DNA of 64,000 nt, taken from Imbricaverruca yamaguchii (Eukaryota > Arthropoda > Thecostraca > Neoverrucidae). The position numbers were made by a program, and so were the translations under genes. Shown one piece after another: positions 1-12,824 of this stretch. The notes beneath the pieces are model-generated. The model ran no database searches and had not been told where the DNA came from. It saw only the letters and a list, made by a program, of their open reading frames with translations. Location: the NCBI GenBank assembly GCA_034440575.1, contig JAOTOL010001436.1, forward strand, positions 924,501 to 988,500. Direction: 5' to 3'. Within the stretch, counting starts at the first letter, position 1. The number at the start of each line of letters is the position of its first letter.

Positions 1-176
1 TTTGGCACGCCCTGGGCCGACCCACCTTGCGTTCTATCGTAGTGCTGGCGAGCGGGATCGCTGTGGTCGGTGGTCTCGCCGGCCGGGGCGCCGAGTTTGA
101 ACGTGGGCCGTTCGGTTGTGCTCTGCGGCGGTGCTGCGTGGCCCGCGGTTCTTCCGACCAGATGCCAATCCTGCAG

Positions 177-434
177 CTGACTGGAGCCGTGCGCCTCCCG
201 CCACACACGCCCTGGGTGCACGGCTGGCGGCGGCGAGCGTCAGCCCCGATGCGGTGTGGCTGGACGCGCCCCTGTCGGTGCAGGTCGGCGCTGCCGGCGC
301 TGTCGGCGCGTGTCCGCAGCTGGCCAGAGCGGCGGCGGCGGCGGCGGCGCGCGGTGCTGTGACGTGGGTCGCGGGTCGCACAGACCGCAGGAGGGTGGTC
401 GCCGACGGTACCGTATACGGGACGTCCCGGCACG
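177..434 (+). CDS. possible GC-rich coding exon, unknown gene
   Basis: This is a candidate internal exon with weak support. A CTGCAG acceptor-like site precedes position 177 and a consensus donor GTGAGT lies at 435-440. The frame between them is open and looks protein-like, with an alanine run and an ending resembling VVADGTVYGTSRH. An in-frame stop at about 104 means the frame cannot simply extend to the window edge. G+C falls sharply after 440, as expected at an exon-intron boundary. I do not recognise a domain. It could equally be a CpG island or a 5' UTR exon. Confidence 0.22.
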
Positions 435-440
435 GTGAGT

Positions 441-2389
441 ACGCTGGTCGACTCCATATCAGCCGTGGTTACCGCTCCTCGTTATCTTCTGCCTTGTGTC
501 GGTCACGGCGAGATCTGCGCTCTGGTGGTCCGCGCCTTCCCGAGGACGTTCTTGCCATGTTTGTCTCATCGCGCCTCATTTGCAGCCCTGTCGCCTCTTC
601 TGTCGTTCATCCTTTATTACATGGTCTTTCCTGTTTTCATCCTTGGCCGTGCCCCCTTCTACACCGCCGCCCTGCTCTCCCCGGTCTCATCCGCTGCTCT
701 GCTTTCTTTCATCCGATTATCGCGCCCTCGGCACCACATGGCCACCTGCACCACACGTCTGGCTCTTACAATCACACACACACACACACCACACATCTCT
801 TGCTGCTTTTACAATCCCTGCAACACAGGATTGTGATTCTTCCTCGGATGATTTTCTCATAATCAATCTCAATTTATATACGGTGACCTTGTAGCATTAC
901 TGGAAATTCATGCAAGTGCTTTGCGCATCAAGCCGGTGGGGCTCCTCAACACCTGCCACAGTGGGTCGCTATCGTATGCCTGGCCTGGGCGTGGGATCTG
1001 GTCCCCTGAAGGGGATGGGGGCGGCTCGTGGCCTGCCTCAGGCGACAGGTGGCTCTAATCAGTTCTTCGCTTTTCCCTGCTCCGGGGGTCTAATTATAAT
1101 TTCGTTGATGTCCGTTGTCTGCCGAAGAGTAGCGCTCGAAACGTTGGATGAGACCTTGGTGTGGGATAGTAAGAAAAAGTGAAATATCATGATGGACGTT
1201 CATACATCTTTGTCCATTTCGGGCTTCGACACTTTCGATTTCGTACTGTTTTCACACTATCGATGTTCCAGAAATAGTCCATTTTTTATTTTCTGGGACT
1301 TTTCTGCACCTTTCGTAGCGATGCGTTATGCCCTTTCCACGTATAAACCACCACGGACTTGTCAAGCAATGTAAAGGGGGCGCAAATGACCTTTTTGGAT
1401 CCGGAATGTCTCTAAGCTCACTCCCCCACACTCCTGAACCAATATCGCAGGTTTTATCTGGTGACACTTGACTCATTTTCGCGAATCAGAAATTTCGGAG
1501 TTTATTGATGTTAGGTCCTTAATATTTCCTCGAAAGCCACCCATGGGGCGGGGTCGGTACTACACAAATTGATTATGGAACAATGTTTATGGCATGTACT
1601 TTGGCACACATGGGTGTACCGCCGCAGCGAGCGACCAGTACGCACGGCTCCAATTTCACCATAATGTGGCTCAGGGAGTGGGTCTTGGTGCACAATCTCA
1701 AGCCGAGTAGTTCACAACGTAGCTTCATCTGCTTGTTTTCAGCCGTCCCAGTTACTTACCCTCAGCCGCGAGGCATGCACATGTTGACCTGTGTGTGTGG
1801 ATGGGGCTGGGGGGGGCGGAGCAGTGGGCAACATTTAGGACAGTCAACATTGGGAGTGTCCCCTTCAGCGATGCATAAAGCTGCGCACATACGTCACTTA
1901 TCTTTTGGTCGCCTCAATGTATCCAGCGTACGATGAAGATTCCAGCGCACTCAGAAAATACTAATTGCAATGTATCGAGGGCTCCTTCTGTCGCTGAAAT
2001 TCCCGACTGTCTATTGCATTGTGGTTTCTGTGTTGCCGGCATGGAACTTGCCTGCTTCAGAGCTGTGGATTATCTGAATCCATCACTGTTGCAGTGGAGT
2101 TTCTATGTTGCCGGCCTGGGACCGACACGTGCCAGAGCTACAAATTGGAAAGGAAATGGTCCTTAACTTTTTACGTCATAAGTGCGTTTAATGGAATGTT
2201 TCCCGCATTCTTGACCAAGCCGAAAGTGTACCGGAATAAGTGAGAGCCCCGTGATTTATGACGCGTCTGGAGATGTTTCACTTGTACGAGTACTAAGCAG
2301 AGTGAGAGGCGGGTGCTAGACGCAGTGTTGTTCACTGGGGCTGGTATCTGTACACCGCTGTGTCCATACTTCCAGTGCGAACCTGTCGC
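441..2389. other. non-genic stretch, no feature recognised
   Basis: Mixed-composition sequence with a short CA run near 775-792. I see no splice-bounded open frame, RNA gene or mobile element. Confidence 0.5.
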
Positions 2390-2705
2390 CGATCTAAATG
2401 ATGGAACCTCGCCTGACCTGGAAGCGTGTCGCTGTTTTGGGTGATGGGACCTGACCTGTAGATGTTTTGCTTTTCTGGGTTACAGAAACTGACTTGACCT
2501 GGAAGCGCCTTACTGTTCTGGATAATGGACCTGACCCGACCTGATAGTGTTACTGATCAGGGCGATAGGACCCGACCTGGTAGTGTTTCGCCGACCTGGG
2601 TGATGGGACCATACCTGGAAGCATACCGTTAATCTGGGCGATGGGACCCGACCTGGAAGCGTGTCGCTGGTTTTGGCGGTGGAACCCGACTACCGGGAGA
2701 GCAAC
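2390..2705. repeat. degenerate ~45-bp minisatellite
   Basis: About seven diverged tandem units built on GACCTGGAAGCGTGTCGCTG followed by a GGTGATGGGACC block. Units vary in length and base content, which indicates an old array. Confidence 0.75.
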
Positions 2706-4547
2706 TACTCCAGTCACCCGTCATGTATAAATCTCGTAAAGTCTGGCGAGTTGATAGCCATTTCGCTGCCGGTCCGTTTCGGATGTGGTAACATGAGCCT
2801 CGCATAGCCACGGCTCGAACGTGAGCGACTCATTCGTGGCTTTATGGCGGTGATAGGAGTGGCGCCGAGCCCGTACCGCGTTTTGATTCACCAACATGGC
2901 CCATCCAGCACAGATTGGCTTCGTATCTGGCCATTCATGGATTCCCATCTGACGCTCCCAACTGGATCCACGTTTCCTGTACAATTCCATATTCGAGAAA
3001 CGTATACAGCGATTCGTGTGTTTCATATATTATTTTATTTCTATGCACTATTGGGTTCTGTTGGGTTCATTCGGCGAGGTCATGCATCCTACTGATGTAA
3101 TGACTACATACATCAGCTATGGTGTATTTGATGGTACACGTATGCTGATGCGCATGCCGTGCGTCGTGCCACGGTGCATCGGGCCAAACCGTCAGAGAAG
3201 GCCAATCATTTCAGCTTCGGAGGCCACGATGGTCTGACCAAGTTTCACATGAGCTAGGGCTGTTCGTTTTGCTGAACTCCATTCCAGCCAGTACGTCTGT
3301 TAAACACGCCATAATATCATGGCATGTACACAGATTACGGCAATGTTAATTGTGGGTGACAGTCATTCCGACTAGCACATCTTCATGACACATCATTAGG
3401 TCATGACGTGTACACAGTGTATAGCAATATGGTTTTGCGGGTGGCAATCATCTGCAGATGGCAGCTTTCCTTTCTGTTCTCGCAATGAATTGTACGCGAT
3501 GGGATTGTGCCTCTCCCTTCCAAGCTGGGCACTGATTTTATAGCTCAAGCTGACACGAACTGTGTGACGACTGGCAACAGGATGCAGTGTCAGCATACAA
3601 GTAGGTCTTGTTGGGGGCCATTGCAGGCGGGGACGTGCTATACAGCGTGCAGCCGCGTGCATTCCCCCATTTACTGGGCGTTGGCGTTTGGACATGTCAA
3701 TAATCTTCTTTTTTTGCGAATGAGCTTGCGGAAGCCGGCACACCTTGTATGCCGCATACACCCTACGTACCACAGCAGGCTGCTCCGTTCAAACGTGCGA
3801 GCCTCATGCTTGCTGCGTACTCAACAGTTTTCGATCTTCGAAGGATTTCGCAAACAGGCCATGCCCCACGGCCAGAAGCGGAAGGCTTTGATCCTCATTT
3901 TCTCCATGTCCGTGAGCCGAACTATTTGTTCTGATCGATGTTTCTCTGAGAAATGCGGATTTGTATACGTCTTCACTCGTTGACTGCCATGGCTTCAACG
4001 AGTCTATCAACTCGCACAGATATTTTATCAATGACTGTTGCTAAGATCTGAGTTTGTTTCGGAGGTGGAGACAGAGGCAGGTAGAGTGGAGATAGTCAGC
4101 CTGCGGTTGCTTGCAAAATATGTCATCTGATGCCGATTTGATGATAATAAATAATATGGTAGAGCGACATTGTTTATGCACCTGTCGTAGAATAGTTCAT
4201 TTCCGCACATCTTTCAACTCTGGATTGCTTCGACTTCTCCGATAATTTGGCTTCTCCACAGTTTGCGCTCGGTACTTATGGTAGGTGCGCGCTCATTTCA
4301 AGCTCCGTGATTGAGGATGCATATTTTATCGTCTTTTCACCAAATTCCCTAGCTCATTTTGACGGCTACTCGTACGGATAAAAGCTGCCAGTCGAAACTG
4401 CAATAAACAAATGCATTCCCAAGGTGAGCAGGCGATTTGGCTCGCTGCGTGTCGCCCGCTTGGCGCTCGACCGGAATCGATTTTCAGCGCGAGCATCGCC
4501 TTTGTTATTGCCGCAGCGGCCCTTTGTTCGGGCGCTTGGCTCCGCGA
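2706..4547. other. non-genic stretch, no feature recognised
   Basis: AT-moderate unique sequence. The open frames here are short and lack splice or domain support. Confidence 0.5.
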
Positions 4548-4780
4548 CAGTCGGCTCGCCACGCACGCCCCCGGGGCGGCGTGTCTGTACGGCGGTCGGC
4601 CCATCACACACGCCCCCGGGGCGGTGTGTGGGGGGGAGGGGTCGGCTCTCCACGCACGCCCCGGGGCGTGTGTGTGTGTCTGGCGGTCGGCCCACAATGC
4701 ACGCTCCCGAAGCGGTGTGTGTGCGTATGCGGCGGTCGGCCCGCCACGCACGCCCACGAGGCGGCGTGTGGGACATACAC
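4548..4780. repeat. GC-rich ~55-60-bp minisatellite with palindromic core
   Basis: About four to five diverged units, each carrying CGGTCGGCCC followed by a block like CACGCCCCCGGGGCGGCGTG. The core is self-complementary (CGCCCC/GGGGCG), so each unit could extrude as a hairpin. Later units decay to GCTCCCGAAGC and GCCCACGAGGC. Confidence 0.75.
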
Positions 4781-5166
4781 ACGCAACTTCGGGGGCCTCT
4801 AGAGGAGCACTCGACCGGAGGTCGGCTGTAGAACAGCTAAAGCTGGCAGCGATTTGCGCAACTGCGTCTCCGATCGTCGGGAGCGGTTTGTGGAACGCTG
4901 TCCCGGGCGGCCGCGGGCGGCTTGCGCGAAACTCCCACAGCTGGCCAGCCGCGCGGTGGTGAAGTTGTGATAACAATAGCAACGGCTGGGCAGAGCCAGG
5001 ATCTGGCCGTCTCGCAGCGAACTCGGCCTCAACAACTTCGTGCAAGAAATGTCATGCTGCATTGAATGGCACTGTGTGGGCCTGGTGGAGATGCTACAAC
5101 GGTTCGGAAATACTGTTTCGATTCCTGCTATGACAATGAAGAGTGCAGCTAAGCATCCAACTATGA

Positions 5167-5232
5167 ACGCTAAATGATCATATTTTGGTTGAAGCGCCCT
5201 GAAGCCGACCAAACGACCAAACCAGCTCAATG
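5167..5232 (+). mobile_element. LINE-A 3'-end microcopy (hairpin fragment)
   Basis: Carries the ATGATC...GTTGAAGCGCCCTGAAGCC block followed by an ACCAAACGACCAA-type tail. It is the 3' terminal segment of the family whose long copy lies at 13851-17691. The 5' half of the stem is partly lost. Confidence 0.6.
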
Positions 5233-7390
5233 AATCCTAGCGGACACGAATGTAACAAGTGTTTATACTTGACTTAAAACGATGCACTTTTTGTCTTATT
5301 TTTGGTAAGTATTTTTGGTACACGATAGTATGTTCTGTGTTTGGTACTTGATTTGAATCAATGCTGTTAAGTATCCTACATACATGATATTCTGTCTTTT
5401 TGTTGTGCCAGTAGTGCATAGCGTTGCAATACGATGGATATGCAAATAGACAGATTGGTGTCAAATTGTGCCGGTTCTTGAAAGAAAGCTGAGTTCCCAT
5501 TGTGTCGTTCATTTCAGTCGTGCACATATCCGAAGCAATTGAGCGATTCCACTTCCACTGAGTTCCTCGAACCAGTCCTTGCATAATTCGGAGTTTGGAC
5601 AAGCCTGCTGAAGCCTGTTTGGGACATCAGGGTAGCTCATGCCAGCGTCACGACCATGGGCTCCAACTGATAAGAACTGGCTAAATCTTGTTAATGGTGG
5701 AATGAAAATCTCATGTGTGTTGGACTCACAACAGAAAAGAAAACGGCGGCATATGATGCAATTGCAGAATGTTTGGACTACTTGTAATCAGCCTCCAGAT
5801 TAGCCAGCTCTCGAATGTGACAATCTGTGACTGGTGTCCTCGAAGCTAAAACAAATATATTTAAATAAGTATTAGACATTAGCAAAAAATATGGTGCAGC
5901 AATCGAAAAATATAAGTGCATGCGAAGTGGGACATGAATGTACACCAGGGAAAATCATTTCCAAAAATTGCTACTAACATCATGGATTACTATCTTCAAT
6001 TTGGGGACGTTGCAATCAACAACAAACAAAAAAACATTAGTTCATGAAGTTTTTATTTCCATTAATGGAACACTTCCTTCTCGCGAAAGGAAGCGAGAAG
6101 AAGTTTGTACTGGATCCACTAAATGCATTGCAAAGTAATGGATTTTATAGCTTCCCATCACACGACAAAGTGGACAAAGGCATAAACATGGCAGTTATGT
6201 CGCTTAGATCGCGAAAGTTAGTTTAGCAAGTCCGATTGTAGATGGTTCTAACCAGCTGAGCCATGCTAAGTCATGAATTTCCCATCATTATGCAACTACC
6301 GCCTGCCATCGTCAAGCGCGTGGGCCGAGTCGAGCCGAGCCTATCCGAGCCGAGCGGTACCACACTGAACCGCCGACAGAGATGGAGTAGATGCTGTGTT
6401 TGTCTTGGGCCACCTGGCGCCCAACTTCTCCGAAGCTCGTAACCGGCGACAGCGGGTGTTTGTATCTCGTTACCCGGCCTGCCAACGACACCCGGCGTGC
6501 CGCATGACCCAGAATGTATTGCGTTGGCGTGCCCGAGGCGGGCGCGAAGCCGCGTGCCTACCGTCGCGTGGCCGTGACCGTGACCGTCGGCTGGCCGTGA
6601 CGGAGACGGACGCGTGACCGATGTAGCAGCGTGCGCCAGACGGCGTGACCGGGATGACGCGCGGGTCTGGGCCGTATGACCCGACCTGTTGTCACACCAC
6701 GTCCGCCGCTGTTCTACTTCCCTTGATGGTTATAGGTTGTTCTTGTTGCTTTTACAGATGGGTGATTGCAAACCAAGCGATTTTTGCCGTGGCAGATGTC
6801 TGCTGTGCTTTTGAAGCCGACAAGTGTCGGTTGACAAACATGAAAGTGCAAATTAATCTTTAAGCTGAGGGAAATGTTTGTGACTCACCAAAATAGTTAA
6901 TGAACGCACAGGACAAACATATCATTAAAGTAGTTACACAATTCGGTGGAAGCTTGGACAAGATAATTTCGCTCCTTCACATTACGGGTGAAAATTCTGC
7001 CATGATAAGCACTTTATACAAGAGCCGAAGATTAACGATGAAAAAGGTCATTATTCAACACAGTGGACGGGAGACTGCGTAACGGCCGCCTAAATACTCA
7101 CCTAAAATATTTCCGCTTGTGCAGACGCCACCCTCCGGCCCCCTGCTCCTACCTCACGCTCCACTCACTCCAAAACTCCACCCATCGGCTCAGCGTCAGC
7201 TACTTAGCGTCAGCCGTATTCCACGGCTTCCGAGGCATGCATGAGTCCAATTTTGCCGTGCGACGCCGGACATGAAATAATGACTGTTATATATTTTACA
7301 TTGAGCTCTCCCCCATCTTGTGGCTCTCGCAGCACGCTCGGATATCTGTTGACCCGGCAGACTCCTATGGACGACTCAGTCGCGACCAAC
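5233..7390. other. non-genic stretch, no feature recognised
   Basis: No coding or RNA signature. A short CCGAG-rich run (GAGTCGAGCCGAGCC) lies at about 6327-6356. Confidence 0.45.
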
Positions 7391-7391
7391 A

Positions 7392-7566
7392 CCCTGACGA
7401 GCGTGACCGTGACCGTGATCAGCTTGATGAAGGTGAACGTGACCATGCCGATGGTCAGCACCCTGGCGAAGGCGAACTTGACCCTGGCCCACGCGAGCGT
7501 GGCCGTCACAGACTGTCACGACCGTGACAGACTGTCACGACCGCGACAGACTGTCACGACCGTGAC
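7392..7566. repeat. GTGACC-rich repeat with 18-19-bp units
   Basis: Starts as degenerate CGTGACCGTGA words. It ends in three near-identical units containing AGACTGTCACGACCGTGAC, in which GTCACG and CGTGAC are complementary. Similar CGTGACCGTGA words recur near 7740-7835. Confidence 0.65.
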
Positions 7567-8046
7567 ATTGGCCTTTACCCTAGCGGCCGCGTTCGTCATC
7601 CGGCGAACGCAACAGCGATGTTATTCCGGCCAACTGGCGCACAAAACGAGGGCGTGCTTCATTCAACAAGCTATGCAACAAGCAACAAACCGCCGCCGCC
7701 GCCACCACTGCAACAAGCAAGCAACAAACCGCGTCTGACGACCGTGACCGTGAACATGAACTTTACCGTGGTCGAGACCGTTATTGAGACCATTGGTGTG
7801 GCCGTGACCGTGACGGCGACCGTGACTATGACTATGGCTGCTACCCTGGGGCAGCGGTGGTCGCCGGAGTTATCGGGTGATGCAGTAGACGTGGTAGCAG
7901 CTGTGGTAGCCAAGAGGTTACGGGGACCACGCACCACCGGCCGGTGTGGGTGTCACACCGGCCGGTGTCAAATGTGGGTGTCTGGCAGGATCGGCGGTGG
8001 ATGCACAGGCAGCATCAGTGACGAACGTTTAGTTGGTGTCAATGGC

Positions 8047-9300
8047 GGACGTTCAGTTGCGGTCGGTGGTGGACGTTCAGACTGGGTCGGTGGTGGACGT
8101 TCAGACGGGGTCGGTGGTGGACGTTCAGTCGCGGTCGGTGGTGGACGTTCAGTTGCGGTCGGTGGTGGACGTTCAGTTGCGGTCGGTGGTGGACGTTCAG
8201 TCGCGGTCGGTGGTGGACGTTCAGTCGCGGTCGGTGGCGGACGTTCAGTTGCGGTCGGTGGTGGACGTTCAGACTGGGTCGGTGGTGGACGTTCAGACGG
8301 GGTCGGTGGTGGACGTTCAGTTGCGGTCGGTGGTGGACGTTCAGTTGCGGTCGGTGGTGGACGTTCAGACTGGGTCGGTGGTGGACGTTCAGACGGGGTC
8401 GGTGGTGGACGTTCAGTCGCGGTCGGTGGTGGACGTTCAGTCGCGGTCGGTGGTGGACGTTCAGTTGCGGTCGGTGGTGGACGTTCAGACTGGGTCGGTG
8501 GTGGACGTTCAGTCGCGGTCGGTGGTGGACGTTCAGTCGCGGTCGGTGGTGGACGTTCAGACGGGGTCGGTGGTGGACGTTCAGTCGCGGTCGGTGGTGG
8601 ACGTTCAGTTGCGGTCGGTGGTGGACGTTCAGTTGCGGTCGGTGGTGGACGTTCAGACTGGGTCGGTGGTGGACGTTCAGACGGGGTCGGTGGTGGACGT
8701 TCAGACGGGGTCGGTGGTGGACGTTCAGTTGCGGTCGGTGGTGGACGTTCAGACTGGGTCGGTGGTGGACGTTCAGACGGGGTCGGTGGTGGACGTTCAG
8801 ACGGGGTCGGTGGTGGACGTTCAGTTGCGGTCGGTGGTGGACGTTCAGTTGCGGTCGGTGGTGGACGTTCAGTTGCGGTCGGTGGTGGACGTTCAGTCGC
8901 GGTCGGTGGTGGACGTTCAGTCGCGGTCGGTGGTGGACGTTCAGACTGGGTCGGTGGTGGACGTTCAGTCGCGGTCGGTGGTGGACGTTCAGATGGGGTC
9001 GGTGGTGGACGTTCAGTCGCGCTCGGTGGTGGACGTTCAGTCGCGGTCGGTGGTGGACGTTCAGACGGGGTCGTTGGTGGACGTTCAGTCGCGGTCGGTG
9101 GTGGACGTTCAGTTGCGGTCGGTGGTGGACGTTCAGACTGGGTCGGTGGTGGACGTTCAGACGGGGTCGGTGGTGGACGTTCAGACGGGGTCGGTGGTGG
9201 ACGTTCAGTTGCGGTCGGTGGTGGACGTTCAGACTGGGTCGGTGGTGGACGTTCAGTCGCGCTCGGTGGTGGACGTTCAGTCGCGGTCGGTGGTGGATAT
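8047..9300. repeat. 24-bp minisatellite, about 52 units
   Basis: Each unit is the 19-mer GTCGGTGGTGGACGTTCAG plus a 5-bp variable block that is TTGCG, TCGCG, ACTGG or ACGGG (ATGGG once). The backbone is nearly invariant, so the array is young or homogenised. Because 24 is a multiple of 3 and the units lack stops, several frames on both strands stay open for 400 or more codons. These are repeat artefacts: there is no supporting splice, signal or domain evidence, and GC-periodic repeats like this are not coding evidence. Confidence 0.95.
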
Positions 9301-10092
9301 GCAGGCTGCATCGTCGGCGGACGTTCAGGCAGGATTGTAAAAGGTGAGAAGAGGATGCTGTAACAAGCTGGTGGTATCCGATATGTAGCCAGCGGTATGT
9401 AGTGGCGCTGTCTGATCTCGTTCGGTTGCTGTGTGTCAGCGGCGGCATGCCCCAGACCGACTCGGATTACTCAGCGACATATTTAGCCGCTATCTGTCCG
9501 CTGGCTGTCAGTGGACTACCGCTGGCTGTCGGTGGACTGTCAGTGGACTGTTCTGAGCAGAAGTTTTACAAACTAACTTGAGTGCCAGGAGAAGGGGGCT
9601 GTCTGCTGTTCCATGGGGAGCTTATGGTGCGAATATTCAGTATGATGCGCAGAAAGTAACAATAATGTTTGCGAGTATTATGCGTATTATGCGAAAGTAA
9701 ACGAGTGATGATAGTGTCAAGGATCTACGGCGTATAATTTTCCCTCCTACTCCTTGTTCCTTATTCCTTATTATAGTATTCCTTATTTTCGGAGCACCAA
9801 CCTCGCTCTGGGGGACACCAAACACTCGGGACACGTCCACCCGAATCGTTCCTGATCCCCAGCCCGCTGGCGTCGGGTGTCGCAGCTTCTGTACCATCAG
9901 AGGCGAATTCAAGCCTCCCTCCCCAACCCACTATTAGTATCCAAAAATACACTAGATCAAACGACATTTTTATATTTTCACCACGCAAGACTCTAAATTT
10001 CACGCGCGTTTCCCACGCCAGAAGCTTTTTATATTTAATCACATTTTTTTCTAGTCTCCCTCCCTCGGAAGATTCTGGCTGCGCCATTGGAT

Positions 10093-10330
10093 ACAATGCA
10101 TCACACCTGTTATACCGCCGCGCGGCCGGTGGCTCCCCTCCCCCGTCGTTCGTCGCCCCAAAACGACCGCCTGCCCGCCTGCTCGCTCACTCTCACCCGA
10201 CCGCGTTCCTAGTACGCCCGACCGCCGCCGGCAGTGGGTGCGGCCGTGACGTGCCTCCCTCACGGAAGGTGTGACTGGAGCGGCGGTGTGACGTGTGACG
10301 GCACGCTCCGTGGGACTGGGCGCGTCGGGT
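10093..10330. other. CpG-rich island, function unknown
   Basis: Locally very GC- and CpG-rich sequence without a convincing exon. It could be a promoter-type island or another decayed repeat. Confidence 0.3.
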
Positions 10331-10694
10331 GGACTCGGCACTGGACGTGGCCACTTGGTTGTGCACCGTACACAAGGCCTACAGGCCTCCCGGTTTCTGC
10401 TGCAGGGCCTTCCGGAGAGGTCACGCCGGGTCCGTGTTGAATGTGCCGTACCAGTGTAGCGCCGCTTCCGGAAGATGGTGTATATTATTCAGGTTGGTTC
10501 CGTGTGGCGGACCTGCTGCGAGCCGGACTTGTGGCCTATCACGGCTTGTTTGAGCGGCGCCCGTTCAACAGGTGCGGGACTTGTGAATATGGCCGCCTTT
10601 GCAGCAGCACGCCAACCGCCACCACGGCTGTCGTGAGTCGTGACTGGCCAGATAGTCTGACCAGACCAAGCAGACTGACAGTCGTGGCTGGTGT

Positions 10695-10920
10695 CTGACT
10701 GATGCGTGACTGATCCGTGTCCGACTGTGTCACATGTCACATATGTGACCTGTGACTGGTCCGTGTCAGATCTGCGAATGATCTGTGCTGTGACTGATCT
10801 GTGCCTGGTATGCTACTGACCTGTGGCTGGTCCGTAGCAGATCCGCGAATGATCTGTGCTGTGACTGATCTGTCACTGGTATGTCATTGACCCATGACTG
10901 TTCAGTGTTAAACCCGCGAA
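10695..10920. repeat. degenerate TGACTGATCYGTG repeat
   Basis: Short words (GTGACTGATCTGTG, CTGGTATGCTACTGACC) recur. Two larger blocks of roughly 90 bp share GATCYGCGAATGATCTGTGC. Confidence 0.65.
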
Positions 10921-11249
10921 AGGCTCGACGTGTCGTCCACTCTTCAAGCGGTTTACGTCAGTCTGAAGCATCCCCAACGCGAGACAGAGGCGCTTCAAAA
11001 GCGATTGAGCTAACTCCCCTACAAACAGCCGCTGGATCCACTTAGAAACATCGATTGGAGCCGCCCTGAGCTACCCTGGACCCATCAGAAGCCGGATCCG
11101 CCACAGACAAATTTACATCTGATGCCATACCGCCCGCCTGCCTTATTCTCGTTGCGTACCCTTGTGTCCCCCATATATCCCCCGCCCATTGGAGCGCCCA
11201 TTTGTGGGCATATGTCACTTGTGGCGTCGTCCACGTTATCGACCGTGAA

Positions 11250-11530
11250 CACCGGCTACTGTGTACATGACGTCACCGCAGAACGGGATCCGGCGGCTCC
11301 CGGGTGTTTCACCCGGCGTGGCTGACTGCCGGCGCGCGCCGTTCCGGCATTGTTCGCGTGGTATCAGCTGTGTCGTGCCGTTTTGCCGGATTTGGGGACG
11401 GCTCGCGAGTGCGCACGCCCGTGTAAGGGCGCCGTGGCCCCGGGCACGACACCGGCGATGGTGTCGGAAGTGGTCTGGTGAGAGTGGCAGCGCCATGTGT
11501 GGTCGGTGCGACCTTGGATAGCTGGGGTCG
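11250..11530. other. CpG-rich island with a CRE-like palindrome
   Basis: A GC-rich block that begins with the perfect palindrome TGACGTCA at 11268-11275. The open frames are short, and a possible GTGAGA donor near 11478 is not enough to call an exon. Confidence 0.25.
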
Positions 11531-11811
11531 CCGTGAGTTGAGCGGGCGACCAGTCCGGCTGGCAGCTAATCAAGCATTAGTCAACCGACTGCGGCAGCCG
11601 CCTGGACGTCATATCATTACGGTCGGTGCGCCCTGTAGCCCAAGTAACAACTAACGGCAACCGCCAGCTGATTGGGAAATAATAGGCTGACTAAGGCAGC
11701 CTCCAACTGCCTGGGAATGGTCAGCTGACAGGCCGCCCCAGCTGATCGGGCAATAGTCGATAGTTGGCACCCTTCAGCTGGTTGTCCCCTGATCAGCACC
11801 GGTGTCTGGTT

Positions 11812-12030
11812 GTGCCCGCGTCGGTGCCGCTTGTCAGCTGATCATGCCCTGGTCGGCGGCGTTCGTCAGCTGATCGTGCCCTGGTCGGCGGCGTTAGTCA
11901 GCTGATCGTGCCCTGGTCGGCGGCGTTAGTCAGCTGATCGTGCCCTGGTCGGCGGCGTTAGTCAGCTGATCGTGTCACGGCCGGCGGCGTTAGTTAGCTG
12001 ATCGTGTCACGGTCGGCGGTGTTCGTCAGA
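11812..12030. repeat. 32-bp minisatellite
   Basis: About six units of CAGCTGATCGTGCCCTGG followed by TCGGCGGCGTTAGT. The last two units carry TGTCACGG in place of TGCCCTGG. CAGCTG and TGATCA-like words also recur upstream from about 11660. Confidence 0.85.
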
Positions 12031-12194
12031 TGACCGTCACAGAGCACTGCCGGTGCCTCGCAGTTCCCAGGCGATCGTGACGAGCATGTCCCGCATGACC
12101 TTGTACCTATGCATGGCGAGTGTGCCAGCGATCAATTGTCGGTATCAGCGCTGATCGATGCAGCCGGATCCGAACGAACGGCACGTGGCGCCGG

Positions 12195-12345
12195 CCGTCA
12201 CAGCCACTGCCCGGCGGTCGCTCGCCTGTCACGCGGCCGTCACGGCCACTACCCGGCGGTCGCTCGCCCGTCACGGCCACTACCCGGCGGTCGCTCGCCC
12301 GTCACGGCCACTACCCGGCGGTCGCTCGCCCGTCACGCTGCCGTC
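12195..12345. repeat. 31-bp minisatellite
   Basis: Four to five units of CGGCCACTACCCGGCGGTCG followed by CTCGCCCGTCA. It decays rightwards into CCGTCACGCTG words up to about 12370. Confidence 0.85.
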
Positions 12346-12762
12346 ACGCTCCCGTCACGCTGCCGTTACGCGGCAGTTAGACAGCCGTCATGCGGCTCTG
12401 ACGCCAGTCAGGTGGTGCGTGGTGGTCGGCTGTGACGTCTATTGGATCATGGCTGTCGCTATGAAACATGGTTACCTTGTTTGGCACAAGCCCGTTGCGC
12501 ACACTTGTGCAATGTCGATTACTCGACTGTAAAGTGGTAATCGCTTTTGGCTGCTACGCCTGATGACAAAAGCCATTGGTTGCCATGTGGTCATCATGGC
12601 ACTGTGCGTGATTGCGCACCAGCCATTGGCCGCTTTCGTCATAATTATTGTCATAGGCGCACGGTGGAATGAGAGCAATGCAACCATTACGTCATGCATT
12701 ACGCCTGTTTGTAATGCCAGAATACCCATATGTGTGTGCGCGTGATTTCACTTAAACGCAGA

Positions 12763-12824
12763 ATGGCGCGTTGACAAAGTGTAGTTTTGGTCGAAGCGCC
12801 CTAAAGCCTAACTAACCAACTACC
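12763..12824 (+). mobile_element. LINE-A 3'-end microcopy
   Basis: Reads TGGCGCGTTGAC...GGTCGAAGCGCCCTAAAGCC followed by an AACTAACCAACTA tail. The stem GGCGC/GCGCC is preserved. It belongs to the same family as the 3' end of the element at 13851-17691. Confidence 0.65.

Noticed and set aside
7618..9363. Long open frame of Gly/Arg/Ser repeats, with equally long frames on the opposite strand
   Set aside because: It is produced by the 24-bp stop-free repeat; no domain, splice or codon evidence.
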